Positions 44,068 through 52,454 of a DNA stretch of 64,000 nt are shown here, piece by piece. A program made the translations under genes and the position numbers. This DNA is from Pseudomonas sp. AFG_SD02_1510_Pfu_092. GTDB taxonomy: Bacteria; Pseudomonadota; Gammaproteobacteria; Pseudomonadales; Pseudomonadaceae. The stretch covers positions 1-64,000 of the forward strand of contig NZ_PUQD01000024.1 in the NCBI RefSeq assembly GCF_003331055.1. The letters are read 5' to 3'. Within the stretch, counting starts at the first letter, position 1. Every line of letters starts with the position of its first letter. Below the pieces are notes generated by a model. It was not told the DNA's origin. It saw nothing but the letters and a program-made list of their open reading frames with translations, and searched no databases.

Positions 44068-46395
44068 TCAGCGTGGATCAATGCTCGGTAGCGCGACTGC
44101 GGCGCTTTCAACACCACCCGGCGCTGGACGCCTGAGAAAGTGGTGAATGACGTAGGGAATGCCCAGTGCGTTGCAGAGCAGCGATACCAGCACCGCCAGC
44201 GCGCAGAACAGGCCAAACAGGCGGGTGAAGTAGGACTCCCCTACCCCGAGCACGAGGAACCCGGCACACAGCACCAGGCCGCCGACCCACAGGGCTTCAC
44301 CGACATCGTCGAACACCAGCCTGACCACCTGCCGGGCGGCCAGCTGCGCCGGCGCTTGCCTGGCGTGGTAGAAGCAATGCAACGTCGCATCCACCACCAG
44401 CCCGAACATGATGCAGCCGATCATCGAGGTGCCGACGTTGATCGACAGCCCCAGCGCGCCCATCACCCCGAACACTGCCGCCAGCGGCAGGATGTTGACG
44501 ATCACCGCCACCACCGCTGCCGCCCAGGAGCGGGTGAGGATGAAAAACGCCACGAGCATCGACAGCACGGCCGACAACAGGCTCCAGGCCATGCCATCGA
44601 GCAGCAGCTTGACCATCACCGACTGCATGACCGAGTAGGAGGTCAGATGATGCTCGAAGACGCCGGGATGGCTGTCCAGATAACCCTGAACCTGATCCAG
44701 CACTTGCTGCAGTTGCGCATGCGGCATCTGTTGCAGGCGGATGCGCACCCGGGTGAACTGGTTGTCATAGTCGATGAAGCGTTTCAGGGCATGGTCCGGC
44801 CCGGCCAGCGAGTAGGTGAACACATACTGTTCCGCGCTCTCGCGGCTGGGCGGCAGCGCCTGCTGACGGCTATCCCCACCCTCCACCTCATGGTGAATGT
44901 CCTTGAGGAAATCGACCACCGACAGGCTCTTGTCCACCCCCGGGATCTGGCTGATGAACCCTTGCAACGCGGCAATCTGGCGCAACGCCTCGGGCTCGAG
45001 CACGCCGCCCGCGTGTTCGGTGGCAAGGCTGATCTCGAGGTTGGACACCCCGCCCAGCTCACGTTCTATGTAGTCTGTGGAAACGTGGATTGGCGCCGTC
45101 TTGTCGATGAAGTTGAGGAACGAGGCTTCCACATGCAGGCGCCCGATCGGCAGAACGGCCAGCACCACCAGCGCGATGGAGATGTAGGGCAGCAACCTGG
45201 GTGAACGGTACAGCGGCTCGAAGCGTTGCACCCACCTGGCATGATTTTTCGGCTCGCTTCGACGCACCCGGCGCGAGGCCGCGCATTCCAGCAGGAATGG
45301 CATCACCAGGCAGGACAGCAGGTAAGCGAAGATGGCTGCCAGTGATGCGATGACACCGAATTGACGAATCGGCGCCACCTCGCTGAGCGCCAGGTCGAGA
45401 AAGCCGAATGCCGTTGTGAGCGCGGTCAGGAAGCACGGCATGAGGTTCTGCCGCAGGGAAAACCGCACCGCGTCCAGCACCGCCATCCCCTGGTCGAGCC
45501 CCTGACGATAGGCGGCCAGCAAGTGCAGGCAGTCCAGCACGGCGACGCACATCATGATCGACGGCAAGCCAACCGTGACGGCGTTCATGGGCAAGCCCGC
45601 GCTGGCCATTCCGCCCAGCAGCAGCAGCGTGCACAGCGTCACCACTGCCAGCATCACCAGCACATCGCCCAGGTTGCGCAGAAACACCAGCAGCAACACG
45701 AACAGGATCAGCGCGGTGAGCGGTATGAACGTCTGCAGGTCTTTCCACATGTCGCTGGTCACTTGCTGCTCTACGACCGGTTCACCGGCAACGTAGTACT
45801 GCGCATGGCCACTGTCCTTCATGATCGCGTGCACGCCGGACAAGATCCGCTCGAACTTGCCTTCGCTATCCGCCAGCTTCGCTTCGAGCAAAATCGCCGT
45901 CACCTGGCCGTCTGGCGAGACCAGGTCGCGAAGGTACAACGGGCTGCCGAGCAGCTTGTCCACCACCCGCTGCCGGTCGTACGCAGCGGGGTTGGCCAAG
46001 GCCTTTTCAGCCGGCAGGATGTCCAGCGCCTGCTGCTCGCCAAGCATGATGTCGACCGAGGCAATGCTGGTTGCCTTGGCCACATCGGGTAGTTGCTCCA
46101 GGCGCGTGGTCAGCGCCTGCAGGCTGGCCATCTGCTCGCCGGTGAACAGCGATTGAACCGGCAAGGCGATCACCAACAGGCGGTCATCGCCGAACCGTTG
46201 CCTGAACTGTTCGTATTGCTGGCGTTCGAGGTTGTCCTCGGGCAGGAAGGTATCGATCGAAGCGTCGAAACGCAGGTTCATCACACCAGGCGCAACCGCC
46301 AGTACGACCAGTACCACCCAAAGCGCGTTGAACCGGCGCCAATTGATCAGAAATCGAATTATTGCTTCCATGCCCATGTTGGTCATCTCGCCCAC
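44068..46395 (-). CDS. RND-superfamily (MMPL-type) exporter
   Basis: 775 residues with GTG 46395 (AGGA six bases upstream); ATGs at 46386 and 46377 are alternatives. Twelve membrane helices in two repeats (1+5, then 1+5) with two large periplasmic loops (about 40-230 and 430-610), the layout of MMPL/Patched-like lipid transporters of COG1033. No membrane-fusion or TolC-type partner is adjacent. Related pumps often sit with a LolA-like periplasmic protein and a DUF1302 barrel, and both occur upstream in this locus, which suggests export of a lipid-like product through the envelope. Substrate unknown. Confidence 0.88.
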   Translation of the reverse strand: MGEMTNMGMEAIIRFLINWRRFNALWVVLVVLAVAPGVMNLRFDASIDTFLPEDNLERQQYEQFRQRFGDDRLLVIALPVQSLFTGEQMASLQALTTRLEQLPDVAKATSIASVDIMLGEQQALDILPAEKALANPAAYDRQRVVDKLLGSPLYLRDLVSPDGQVTAILLEAKLADSEGKFERILSGVHAIMKDSGHAQYYVAGEPVVEQQVTSDMWKDLQTFIPLTALILFVLLLVFLRNLGDVLVMLAVVTLCTLLLLGGMASAGLPMNAVTVGLPSIMMCVAVLDCLHLLAAYRQGLDQGMAVLDAVRFSLRQNLMPCFLTALTTAFGFLDLALSEVAPIRQFGVIASLAAIFAYLLSCLVMPFLLECAASRRVRRSEPKNHARWVQRFEPLYRSPRLLPYISIALVVLAVLPIGRLHVEASFLNFIDKTAPIHVSTDYIERELGGVSNLEISLATEHAGGVLEPEALRQIAALQGFISQIPGVDKSLSVVDFLKDIHHEVEGGDSRQQALPPSRESAEQYVFTYSLAGPDHALKRFIDYDNQFTRVRIRLQQMPHAQLQQVLDQVQGYLDSHPGVFEHHLTSYSVMQSVMVKLLLDGMAWSLLSAVLSMLVAFFILTRSWAAAVVAVIVNILPLAAVFGVMGALGLSINVGTSMIGCIMFGLVVDATLHCFYHARQAPAQLAARQVVRLVFDDVGEALWVGGLVLCAGFLVLGVGESYFTRLFGLFCALAVLVSLLCNALGIPYVIHHFLRRPAPGGVESAAVALPSIDPR

Positions 46396-46424
46396 CGGCG
46401 ATCCTGTTTGTTATGGATAGAACT

Positions 46425-46859
46425 TCAACTGGTCCCTGCGACCAATTGAGCGATGATTATTCCTGCCAACGCGAAGAGGCAGACGATGCCCACGGCATAA
46501 GACAGCGTGCGCCATGGCTGCCAGCGCGCCAGATAAGTCACGGTGTGAACGACGCGGGCAATGGTGAACAGCGAGAACAACCACAGCGCCGGTTCGGCCG
46601 GCCCGTCCAGCAGTACGTAGATACCGCCGAGCACGAAGAACAATGGAATGTTCTCCAGGTCGTTCATCCAGGCCTGGGATGCCCGTGATACCTGGGGCAG
46701 TTCTTCGGCACTGGCGGCCTTGCCGACAAAGCTCGCGTCTTCGGCATTCTTGAATGTCATGCGGCCGATGCGATAAACGCCCTGGTAGCATGAAATGGCA
46801 AACATCTTTAAAAACAGCACCAACACGCACAGGGTATAGCTGTAAAGAACAACGCTCAT
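46425..46859 (-). CDS. MAPEG family membrane protein
   Basis: 144 residues, four helices (about 3-24, 70-86, 90-108, 118-140). 'SRASQAWMNDLENIPLFFVLGGIYVL' carries the Asn-Glu pair of the MAPEG family (microsomal glutathione transferase/leukotriene synthases). Bacterial members are glutathione transferases or of unknown role. Starts 46859 with AAAGGAG seven bases upstream. Between cupin and RND genes; it may conjugate or protect against the product. Confidence 0.85.
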   Translation of the reverse strand: MSVVLYSYTLCVLVLFLKMFAISCYQGVYRIGRMTFKNAEDASFVGKAASAEELPQVSRASQAWMNDLENIPLFFVLGGIYVLLDGPAEPALWLFSLFTIARVVHTVTYLARWQPWRTLSYAVGIVCLFALAGIIIAQLVAGTS

Positions 46860-46870
46860 ATCTACTCCTT

Positions 46871-46890
46871 TAGATCAACTTTCCGGTCTA
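46871..46890. promoter_or_regulatory. Candidate operator 1 (before the MAPEG gene)
   Basis: Arms TAGATC and GGTCTA (5 of 6 pairing) around the core AACTTTCC. The same core inside a palindrome with different arms occurs at 54461-54482, and AACTTGCC in a third at 59114-59131 (opposite strand). Lies only 12 bases before the MAPEG start at 46859, so it may sit in the leader. Confidence 0.5.
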
Positions 46891-46922
46891 GGACGTTAAC
46901 GTCCCGGGGGCCTGCCCCCGGG
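46891..46922. terminator. Palindrome GGACGTTAACGTCC and overlapping GC hairpin
   Basis: A perfect 14-bp palindrome at 46891-46904 overlaps the stem CCCGGGGG / CCCCCGGG (46903-46910, 46915-46922; loop CCTG). It lies between the cupin gene and MAPEG gene, both minus strand, so it may partly end the cupin transcript or act as a further protein site. No T-run follows. Confidence 0.45.
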
Positions 46923-46962
46923 GCCGTCACAGTATAATGGTCATAGCCCGGTCAGGCGGCAC

Positions 46963-48108
46963 CTAAAGCGATACGCGACGGACGAACTCCTCGGTGTCGA
47001 ACTCGAACGCAAGTTTCGCGCCGGTGGCCTTGTCCGAACCCCAGCCTTCCTTGAGCACGGTCATTACCGTCTGGCGGAAGCGTGGCGAGGTAATCCACAT
47101 CAGCGAGAACATCTTGTTGCCCATGATCATCTTGTTGATCGCCCGCGATGCAATCGCCAGCGAGGGGACCGGCGTTTCCACGCAGTGCCACCACCAGTGC
47201 GGGGAAAACAGCACATCCCCGGCTTCCAGCGTGGTGGTATATTTGGGGATGTAGCGATACAACGGGTAGCCGTCGGCTTCGATCTCGTCATGGCTTTTGC
47301 GCCAGTCGAGCATGGTGGCGGCGTAGAACATGTCCTTGCGCGTGATCGGGTGCATCCACATCGAATGCTTGGGATGCACGAAGGTCCATTTCTTCACGCC
47401 GTTGATCATGGTGAACAGGTTCGGCCCGCCAGTGCAGTGCCACCCCGAAATCACCCCGCCGGCCGAGAGGAACATCTGCGTCGACATGATGCGTTTGTCG
47501 CGCGTGCTCAGGTACTTGCCCAGGGTTGCCAGGTCGAGTTCCTGGCGCAACTCGGGGTGCTTGTTGAACAGGTCTTCGGTGTGGCCCGGGTAGTAGGTGC
47601 CACCGCCGAGAATGTTTTCGACCACCTCGGCGATCGGCAGGTCGATGTACTGCAACGCCTTCTCGTTCAGCTCGTTGCCACGCACCCGGGTGGCCACCTT
47701 CACCTCGCCGTAGTGTTGCGCCAGGTATTCCGGCGTCCACTTGCGGACCGACTCCCAGTGTTTGGCAGCGCCACGGAACACCACCGGGGTGTTGGGCTCC
47801 AGGTAGAGCTTGTGGAAGTTCTCGGCTGACAGCTCGTTGATGTCGACCTCGGGCACCGGCAAGGTCGGGCCGTCGCCATACGCCCTGGACTGTTCCTGGA
47901 TACGCGCCTCGATACGGCGGGTGCGCTCGATGCAGGCGGGGGTACCGTAGGGGCCATGTTCCTTGCGCCCGACCAGGTAGTACCGACGCAGGAAGTCCGC
48001 CCAGTAGCGGCTGCGGGTGAGCCAGTCGATCTTCGGATCGTGGCTCAGATCGATGGTCGGGAAGTCCGCCTGTGCGAAGCTGTTGTGTGAGCTCATTGCT
48101 TTGTCCAT
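46963..48108 (-). CDS. Cupin/JmjC-like oxygenase with altered metal triad
   Basis: 381 residues from ATG 48108. The JmjC/cupin_8 barrel is recognised by 'VKKWTFVHPKHSMWMHPIT' after the first metal strand and 'GDVLFSPHWWWHCVET' at the last. In FIH-type hydroxylases the triad is HxD...H; here the first pair reads H224-C-T226, so the usual Asp is replaced by Thr, while a distal His (H308) is kept. It may still bind iron with two His, as in halogenase-type sites, or be inactive. Substrate unknown. Starts 22 bases after the FeeM-like gene, so both are likely cotranscribed. Confidence 0.8.
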   Translation of the reverse strand: MDKAMSSHNSFAQADFPTIDLSHDPKIDWLTRSRYWADFLRRYYLVGRKEHGPYGTPACIERTRRIEARIQEQSRAYGDGPTLPVPEVDINELSAENFHKLYLEPNTPVVFRGAAKHWESVRKWTPEYLAQHYGEVKVATRVRGNELNEKALQYIDLPIAEVVENILGGGTYYPGHTEDLFNKHPELRQELDLATLGKYLSTRDKRIMSTQMFLSAGGVISGWHCTGGPNLFTMINGVKKWTFVHPKHSMWMHPITRKDMFYAATMLDWRKSHDEIEADGYPLYRYIPKYTTTLEAGDVLFSPHWWWHCVETPVPSLAIASRAINKMIMGNKMFSLMWITSPRFRQTVMTVLKEGWGSDKATGAKLAFEFDTEEFVRRVSL

Positions 48109-48130
48109 TGCCTTGCTACTCCCTGCTGGG

Positions 48131-49294
48131 TCATTGCGATTGACTGTTGAACTGCGACTCGGCATCCCGCGCCACGCTGGGCGCGGATCGGCTACCGAAC
48201 AATCTGGCCAGGGCCTGTACCCCCCACTCGGTCAGGCCGATTTCCTGCAGTTCGGCCATCGCCTCGCCGAACAGGAACTGCCTGACATGCGGGCGCAGTT
48301 CCAGCGCCAGCAGGTCGATGCGGATGGCCACGGCGGGCGTGTTGTACTTGCTGTAATAGCGCACCTCGGATATGGCCCCGACGCCCATGAAGCGATACAG
48401 CGCCTGGTGCTTGGGTGGCACGGCGAACACCACATCGGTGCAGTCACGGCTGAACTTGGCGTGCTGCAGGGCAATACGGAACAGCGAGTACACGCACAGC
48501 ATCCGGTCGGGGTCGTGGATGCTGTAGTTCATCGCGCCGAAATGCTCGGTGCCGACCGCCAGCATGCCGAACTCGACAAGGCGCCTGCCTTGTTTGCGCA
48601 AGGGCTCCAGGCAGTCGGCAAATACCGCGTCCATGGGCAGCCCCTGCTCCGAATCGGGAATCGAGGTCAGGGTCATGGCCACGTTCTGCGCCACCTTGCC
48701 CACGAACGTCACGGTCTGCGGGTTGAGCAGAAAACCGTTGGTGTACAGCCCATTCTCGGCCGGCTCGGCCAGGCCTTTGGCGAAGTAGGCGTCATACACC
48801 AGGCGATAGGCAGCCTCGCGCTCGTCGATGGACTTGGCCTGGGTCAGCGACAGCGGCACCGCCGCACGCTTGTCGGTGGCCGGGCAAAGCGGCTGGAACC
48901 CGGCAACACGCCCGGCTGCGGCAACCGCCTGGTCAACGCGCAGGCGCTGGCAGAGCTGCTTGACATCGCGCGGCCACTGCCGTGACACCTGCGTCGCGCA
49001 GGGGCTGCAACGCACCGAAGCAAGCTGGCCCGGCCCGTTCGCCTGTACCTCCACGACCTGCGCCTCGAAGGCAATGTCGCGCCGGGCAATCTCGTCCCTT
49101 CCCGCCAGTACCAGCACCTGGCCGGGTTGCACGGCCAGTTCCAGGTCCAGCGTCAAGCTGCTCTCGCCCAGTTCGCGCAAATACGCGGTCAGCGGCACGC
49201 CTTCGCCATCAGTGCCACGCAGGTTCACGGTCCAGGGCATTGCGCCTGCGTCAACGCCGCTTGTTTCCAGGTCGGTATTCAACATAGGTCTCAT
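48131..49294 (-). CDS. FeeM-type N-acyl amino acid synthase with an N-terminal beta domain
   Basis: 387 residues from ATG 49294, chosen because GGGAAG precedes it by eight bases. The C-terminal part (about 135-340) matches the FeeM/GNAT autoinducer-synthase-like acyltransferases, with 'RLVEFGMLAVG' and 'FRIALQHAKFSRDCTDVVFAVPPKHQALYRFMGV'. FeeM transfers a fatty acyl chain from acyl carrier protein to an amino acid amine. The first 120 residues look like a PilZ-type beta barrel but lack a clear RxxxR, so c-di-GMP binding is doubtful. It may acylate the locus product. Confidence 0.82.
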   Translation of the reverse strand: MRPMLNTDLETSGVDAGAMPWTVNLRGTDGEGVPLTAYLRELGESSLTLDLELAVQPGQVLVLAGRDEIARRDIAFEAQVVEVQANGPGQLASVRCSPCATQVSRQWPRDVKQLCQRLRVDQAVAAAGRVAGFQPLCPATDKRAAVPLSLTQAKSIDEREAAYRLVYDAYFAKGLAEPAENGLYTNGFLLNPQTVTFVGKVAQNVAMTLTSIPDSEQGLPMDAVFADCLEPLRKQGRRLVEFGMLAVGTEHFGAMNYSIHDPDRMLCVYSLFRIALQHAKFSRDCTDVVFAVPPKHQALYRFMGVGAISEVRYYSKYNTPAVAIRIDLLALELRPHVRQFLFGEAMAELQEIGLTEWGVQALARLFGSRSAPSVARDAESQFNSQSQ

Positions 49295-49358
49295 CAGCAT
49301 CACTTCCCATTTTTTTTAACGTGAACATCCCTATCGGTACTTTCTGAACCCTTGCTCA

Positions 49359-50630
49359 TCACCCAGCGCGTTTTTCTCCCTGGCCAAACAGCACCTGGGG
49401 TTGCGCTGCCGGGGCCTGGCGACGAGGCGTCACCCGCCGCACCACGGGCAGGGTGATCACCGTCGCCAGCAGTGCGACCACCATCAGAATCGCGTAGAGG
49501 TCGGCCGTGATGACGCCGATTTCCAGGCCTACGGTGAGCAAGATGATTTCCATCACGCCTTTGGTGTGCATCAGGGTGGCGAGCACGAATGCGTCGGGCC
49601 GGTCTAGCCCGGTGAAGCGCGCAGCCAGGTACGAACTCCCCGCCTTGCCCACCGCCCCCACCAGGAAAAACAACCCGCCCCAGGCCAGCAGCCCCGGCCA
49701 GCTGGCGGCATCGATCTGCACGTTCATCGCGGCCGTGCCGAAAAACAGCGGCGCGAAGAACAGGTTCACCAGCGGCTGGGGGCCTTTTTCCCAGAACTCG
49801 CGCAAACCCTTGTGCTTGCGGAAGGCGATACCGGCGACGAACGCGCCGATGGTGACGTGGGCGTTGGCCAGGTCGGTGATGACGCAGAAGGCGAACAGCA
49901 CGATCAAGGCAGCGATCAGCGGCCTGGACGGGTCGCAACCCGCAGCCGCCCCGGAAGCCCCGACCAGGCGGCGGCTGACCACCAGTTCGGCGACCGCCAC
50001 CAGCACCACCAGGGTGATGGCGGAATAGAAAATGCCCGACGTGCCTTTGCTCGACAGCAGCACCAGCACCAGCGACAACGCGAACCAGGCGAGGATGTCG
50101 GTGATCACCGCGGCATTCATCACCAGCGGCGACAACGAACGATGCGGGAACCGCGGATCAGCGAGGATCCCGGCCAGCACCGGAACCGCCGTGGCGCCCA
50201 TGACGACGCCGAAGAACAGCATGTACGGCAGCCGCTCGACATGCCCTGAGAACACGCCATGGCTGATGTGCCCGAGCAGCATGCCCGCCAGGCCCGCGCC
50301 TATGAAGCCGCACAGGGCAATCGGCAAGGCCTTGCCTGCCTTGGCTTGCGCTGGGCCAGGTTCGGTGGCCCCGGCCTCCAGGCCAAGGCCGAACATGATG
50401 AAGATCAGGCCGATTTTGCCCAGTACCATCAACCCCGAGAGGTTGGCGAACAGTGCGCTGCTTAGGCCCGGGTCGAAGGCACCGAGGACCATGGGCCCGA
50501 CCACCACGCCGGTCAGCAGGTAGCCGATCACGGCGGGTTGCCCCAGCCAGTAGCTGATGCGGCCCAGGCAATGGGAGATCCCGAGGATCACCAGTAACTG
50601 CAGGAAAATGCTTGCTGTGTTCATGGCCAT
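49359..50630 (-). CDS. CPA2-family cation:proton antiporter
   Basis: 423 residues, 12-13 membrane helices, and no RCK/TrkA-N domain. 'GVVVGPMVLGAFDPG', 'KIGLIFIMFGLGLEAG' and 'AVITDILAWFALSLVLVLL' are typical of the KefB/GerN-type exchangers. The start abuts the end of the BASS gene. Role in the locus is unclear: it could restore cation balance when product is exported. Confidence 0.87.
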   Translation of the reverse strand: MAMNTASIFLQLLVILGISHCLGRISYWLGQPAVIGYLLTGVVVGPMVLGAFDPGLSSALFANLSGLMVLGKIGLIFIMFGLGLEAGATEPGPAQAKAGKALPIALCGFIGAGLAGMLLGHISHGVFSGHVERLPYMLFFGVVMGATAVPVLAGILADPRFPHRSLSPLVMNAAVITDILAWFALSLVLVLLSSKGTSGIFYSAITLVVLVAVAELVVSRRLVGASGAAAGCDPSRPLIAALIVLFAFCVITDLANAHVTIGAFVAGIAFRKHKGLREFWEKGPQPLVNLFFAPLFFGTAAMNVQIDAASWPGLLAWGGLFFLVGAVGKAGSSYLAARFTGLDRPDAFVLATLMHTKGVMEIILLTVGLEIGVITADLYAILMVVALLATVITLPVVRRVTPRRQAPAAQPQVLFGQGEKRAG

Positions 50631-51554
50631 TCAGTCCTTGGCTAGCGGGTTGCATGCGTGCTGCCCATAAGCCCGCAGCGGGTCTGTGACGCGGCTTTGC
50701 CGGGTAAGCCAGGCATGCGCGCAAACGCCCAGCAGCGCGATCAGGCAGACCATGACGCTGTAGATGATCGCGGCGATCGCCATGTCGACACTGCCAATCA
50801 GGCTGGCGATGACCATCGCCAGCGCGCTGTTCTGGATGCCGATCTCGACGGTGATCGAGCGCCGCTGCGCGCGGCCCAGCCCGGCCAGCCACGCCGCCAC
50901 CCAGGCCAGGCCCATGGTCGCGCCGAACAGCACCAGCAGGCTGGCCCCCAGGCGCGAGGCGTAGTCTTTGAGCAGCGCGTACTCCCGCACCACCACGGTC
51001 AGGATCATCAGCATCAGGAAGGCGAAGCCGAGCAGGCGCAGCGGCTTCTGCAGCCGAACGCTGGCGCTCGGCCATTGACGGGCGATCAGCATGCCCAAGG
51101 CCAGCGGCAGCAGGGTCAGCAGAAACAGCCGCCATACCGTTTCGCCCATCGGCAGGCGCACCTCGTGGCTGAACAGACCGAAGTGCGCCAGGGCCAGCGA
51201 GGCCAGCAACGGCACACTGACAAACGCCACGCAGCTGGAAATCACGGTAAGCGAAATCGACAGCGCCACATCGCCCTTGACCAGGTAAGTGATGGTGTTG
51301 GAGGCCACGCCACCGGGGCACAGCGCCAGAATGATCACGCCAAGTGCCAAGGCACCTTCCAGCGCGAACAGCCAGGTCACCCACACGCCCAGCAACGGCA
51401 ACACCACCACCTGGCCCAGGGTACCGATCACCACACCCGCAGGCGCCCGGAACAGGTTGGCAAAATCCGCGACCTCAAGGCCCAGCCCCATCCCGATCAT
51501 CATCACGAACAGGATGACCGGCGCCAGGGTCCTGGCCAGTTCTATGGTTTCCAT
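50631..51554 (-). CDS. Bile acid:sodium symporter (BASS) family transporter
   Basis: 307 residues from ATG 51554 (51560 possible). About nine to ten helices; the 'LALCPGGVASNTITYLVKGDVALSISLTVISS' segment forms the unwound crossover helix of the family. It imports organic acids with sodium in known members; no local substrate is evident. Overlaps the dienelactone hydrolase gene by 13 bases and abuts the antiporter gene: translational coupling. Confidence 0.87.
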   Translation of the reverse strand: METIELARTLAPVILFVMMIGMGLGLEVADFANLFRAPAGVVIGTLGQVVVLPLLGVWVTWLFALEGALALGVIILALCPGGVASNTITYLVKGDVALSISLTVISSCVAFVSVPLLASLALAHFGLFSHEVRLPMGETVWRLFLLTLLPLALGMLIARQWPSASVRLQKPLRLLGFAFLMLMILTVVVREYALLKDYASRLGASLLVLFGATMGLAWVAAWLAGLGRAQRRSITVEIGIQNSALAMVIASLIGSVDMAIAAIIYSVMVCLIALLGVCAHAWLTRQSRVTDPLRAYGQHACNPLAKD

Positions 51555-52381
51555 GCGCATGCCTCTGAAGGGTTCGCGGCCAGCCGGGCCTGGAGAAAGG
51601 CCACGACCTGTTCCTGGGCCTGGTAAGTGGGATGGCTTGGCTGGTCGACGTAGCTCACCCCCAGCACCGAATGGGCCCAGCGGCCGATCCCGTGCGGGTT
51701 GCGCGCACTGGAGTCGATTTCGCAGGCCACGAAGCGCTCGCCGAAAGCCTGTTTCAGGCTTTCGAAGCGCGCGTTCGGCACGGCCGGGTCGCCCGTGAAG
51801 CGCAGCCCCAGCACGGTGATGTCCTGCTCGCTGGCGCGCCGGCTGATGGTTTCCAGCACCGCGTGCTCAAGGCCCAGTGCCCCGGCTTTGCCGGCAGACA
51901 GGGCAAACGGCAGCGACGGGTTGGCGAGCACCGGGGCAATCACCGCGGCATCCGCCATCATGGCCAGGCCGAAACCACCGGTCAGGCACATCCCGATCAC
52001 GCCCACGCCGGGCCCGGCGCAGGTCTCGTGGGCGCAACGGGCCAACGCTCGCAGCCAGTCGGTGATCGGGCTGCGGCGCCGGCTGGCCAGTACCTTGAAC
52101 TCGCGCGAGATGCACACCTTGCCCATGCAGCTGGCCACGGATAACGCCGAAACCCGCACCCCGGGCTCACCGAACAACACCGGCAGCCACACGCTCAGGC
52201 CGGCGTCTGCCAGCCGCCGGGCCAGGCGCACGACCCCCTCGTGCAACCCGGGGACCTCGTGCATCAGCAACACGGCCGGCCCTTCGCCCAGGCGAAAGAC
52301 CTGGCGCGACACGCCTTCATGCGAGAAGCGGAAGTCCGTGAAACCTGCGAACAGTCCGCTGGAGAATGCTGTATCGCTCAT
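51542..52381 (-). CDS. Dienelactone hydrolase family protein
   Basis: 279 residues from ATG 52381 (AAGGATG seven bases upstream). Alpha/beta hydrolase with a Cys nucleophile in GMCLTGG, a conserved Glu in HEVPG and Asp in FTGDPAVP; the catalytic His is perhaps in WAHSVL. DLH-type enzymes open enol-lactones. In this locus it might release a thioester- or lactone-bound intermediate. Substrate unknown. Confidence 0.84.
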   Translation of the reverse strand: MSDTAFSSGLFAGFTDFRFSHEGVSRQVFRLGEGPAVLLMHEVPGLHEGVVRLARRLADAGLSVWLPVLFGEPGVRVSALSVASCMGKVCISREFKVLASRRRSPITDWLRALARCAHETCAGPGVGVIGMCLTGGFGLAMMADAAVIAPVLANPSLPFALSAGKAGALGLEHAVLETISRRASEQDITVLGLRFTGDPAVPNARFESLKQAFGERFVACEIDSSARNPHGIGRWAHSVLGVSYVDQPSHPTYQAQEQVVAFLQARLAANPSEACAWKP

Positions 52382-52454
52382 CGATACCATCCTTGGTTGA
52401 AACATTGGGAAGGGCGGCGCTGCCGATTTCGTTCATGGCCGGCACCGCCAGCGG

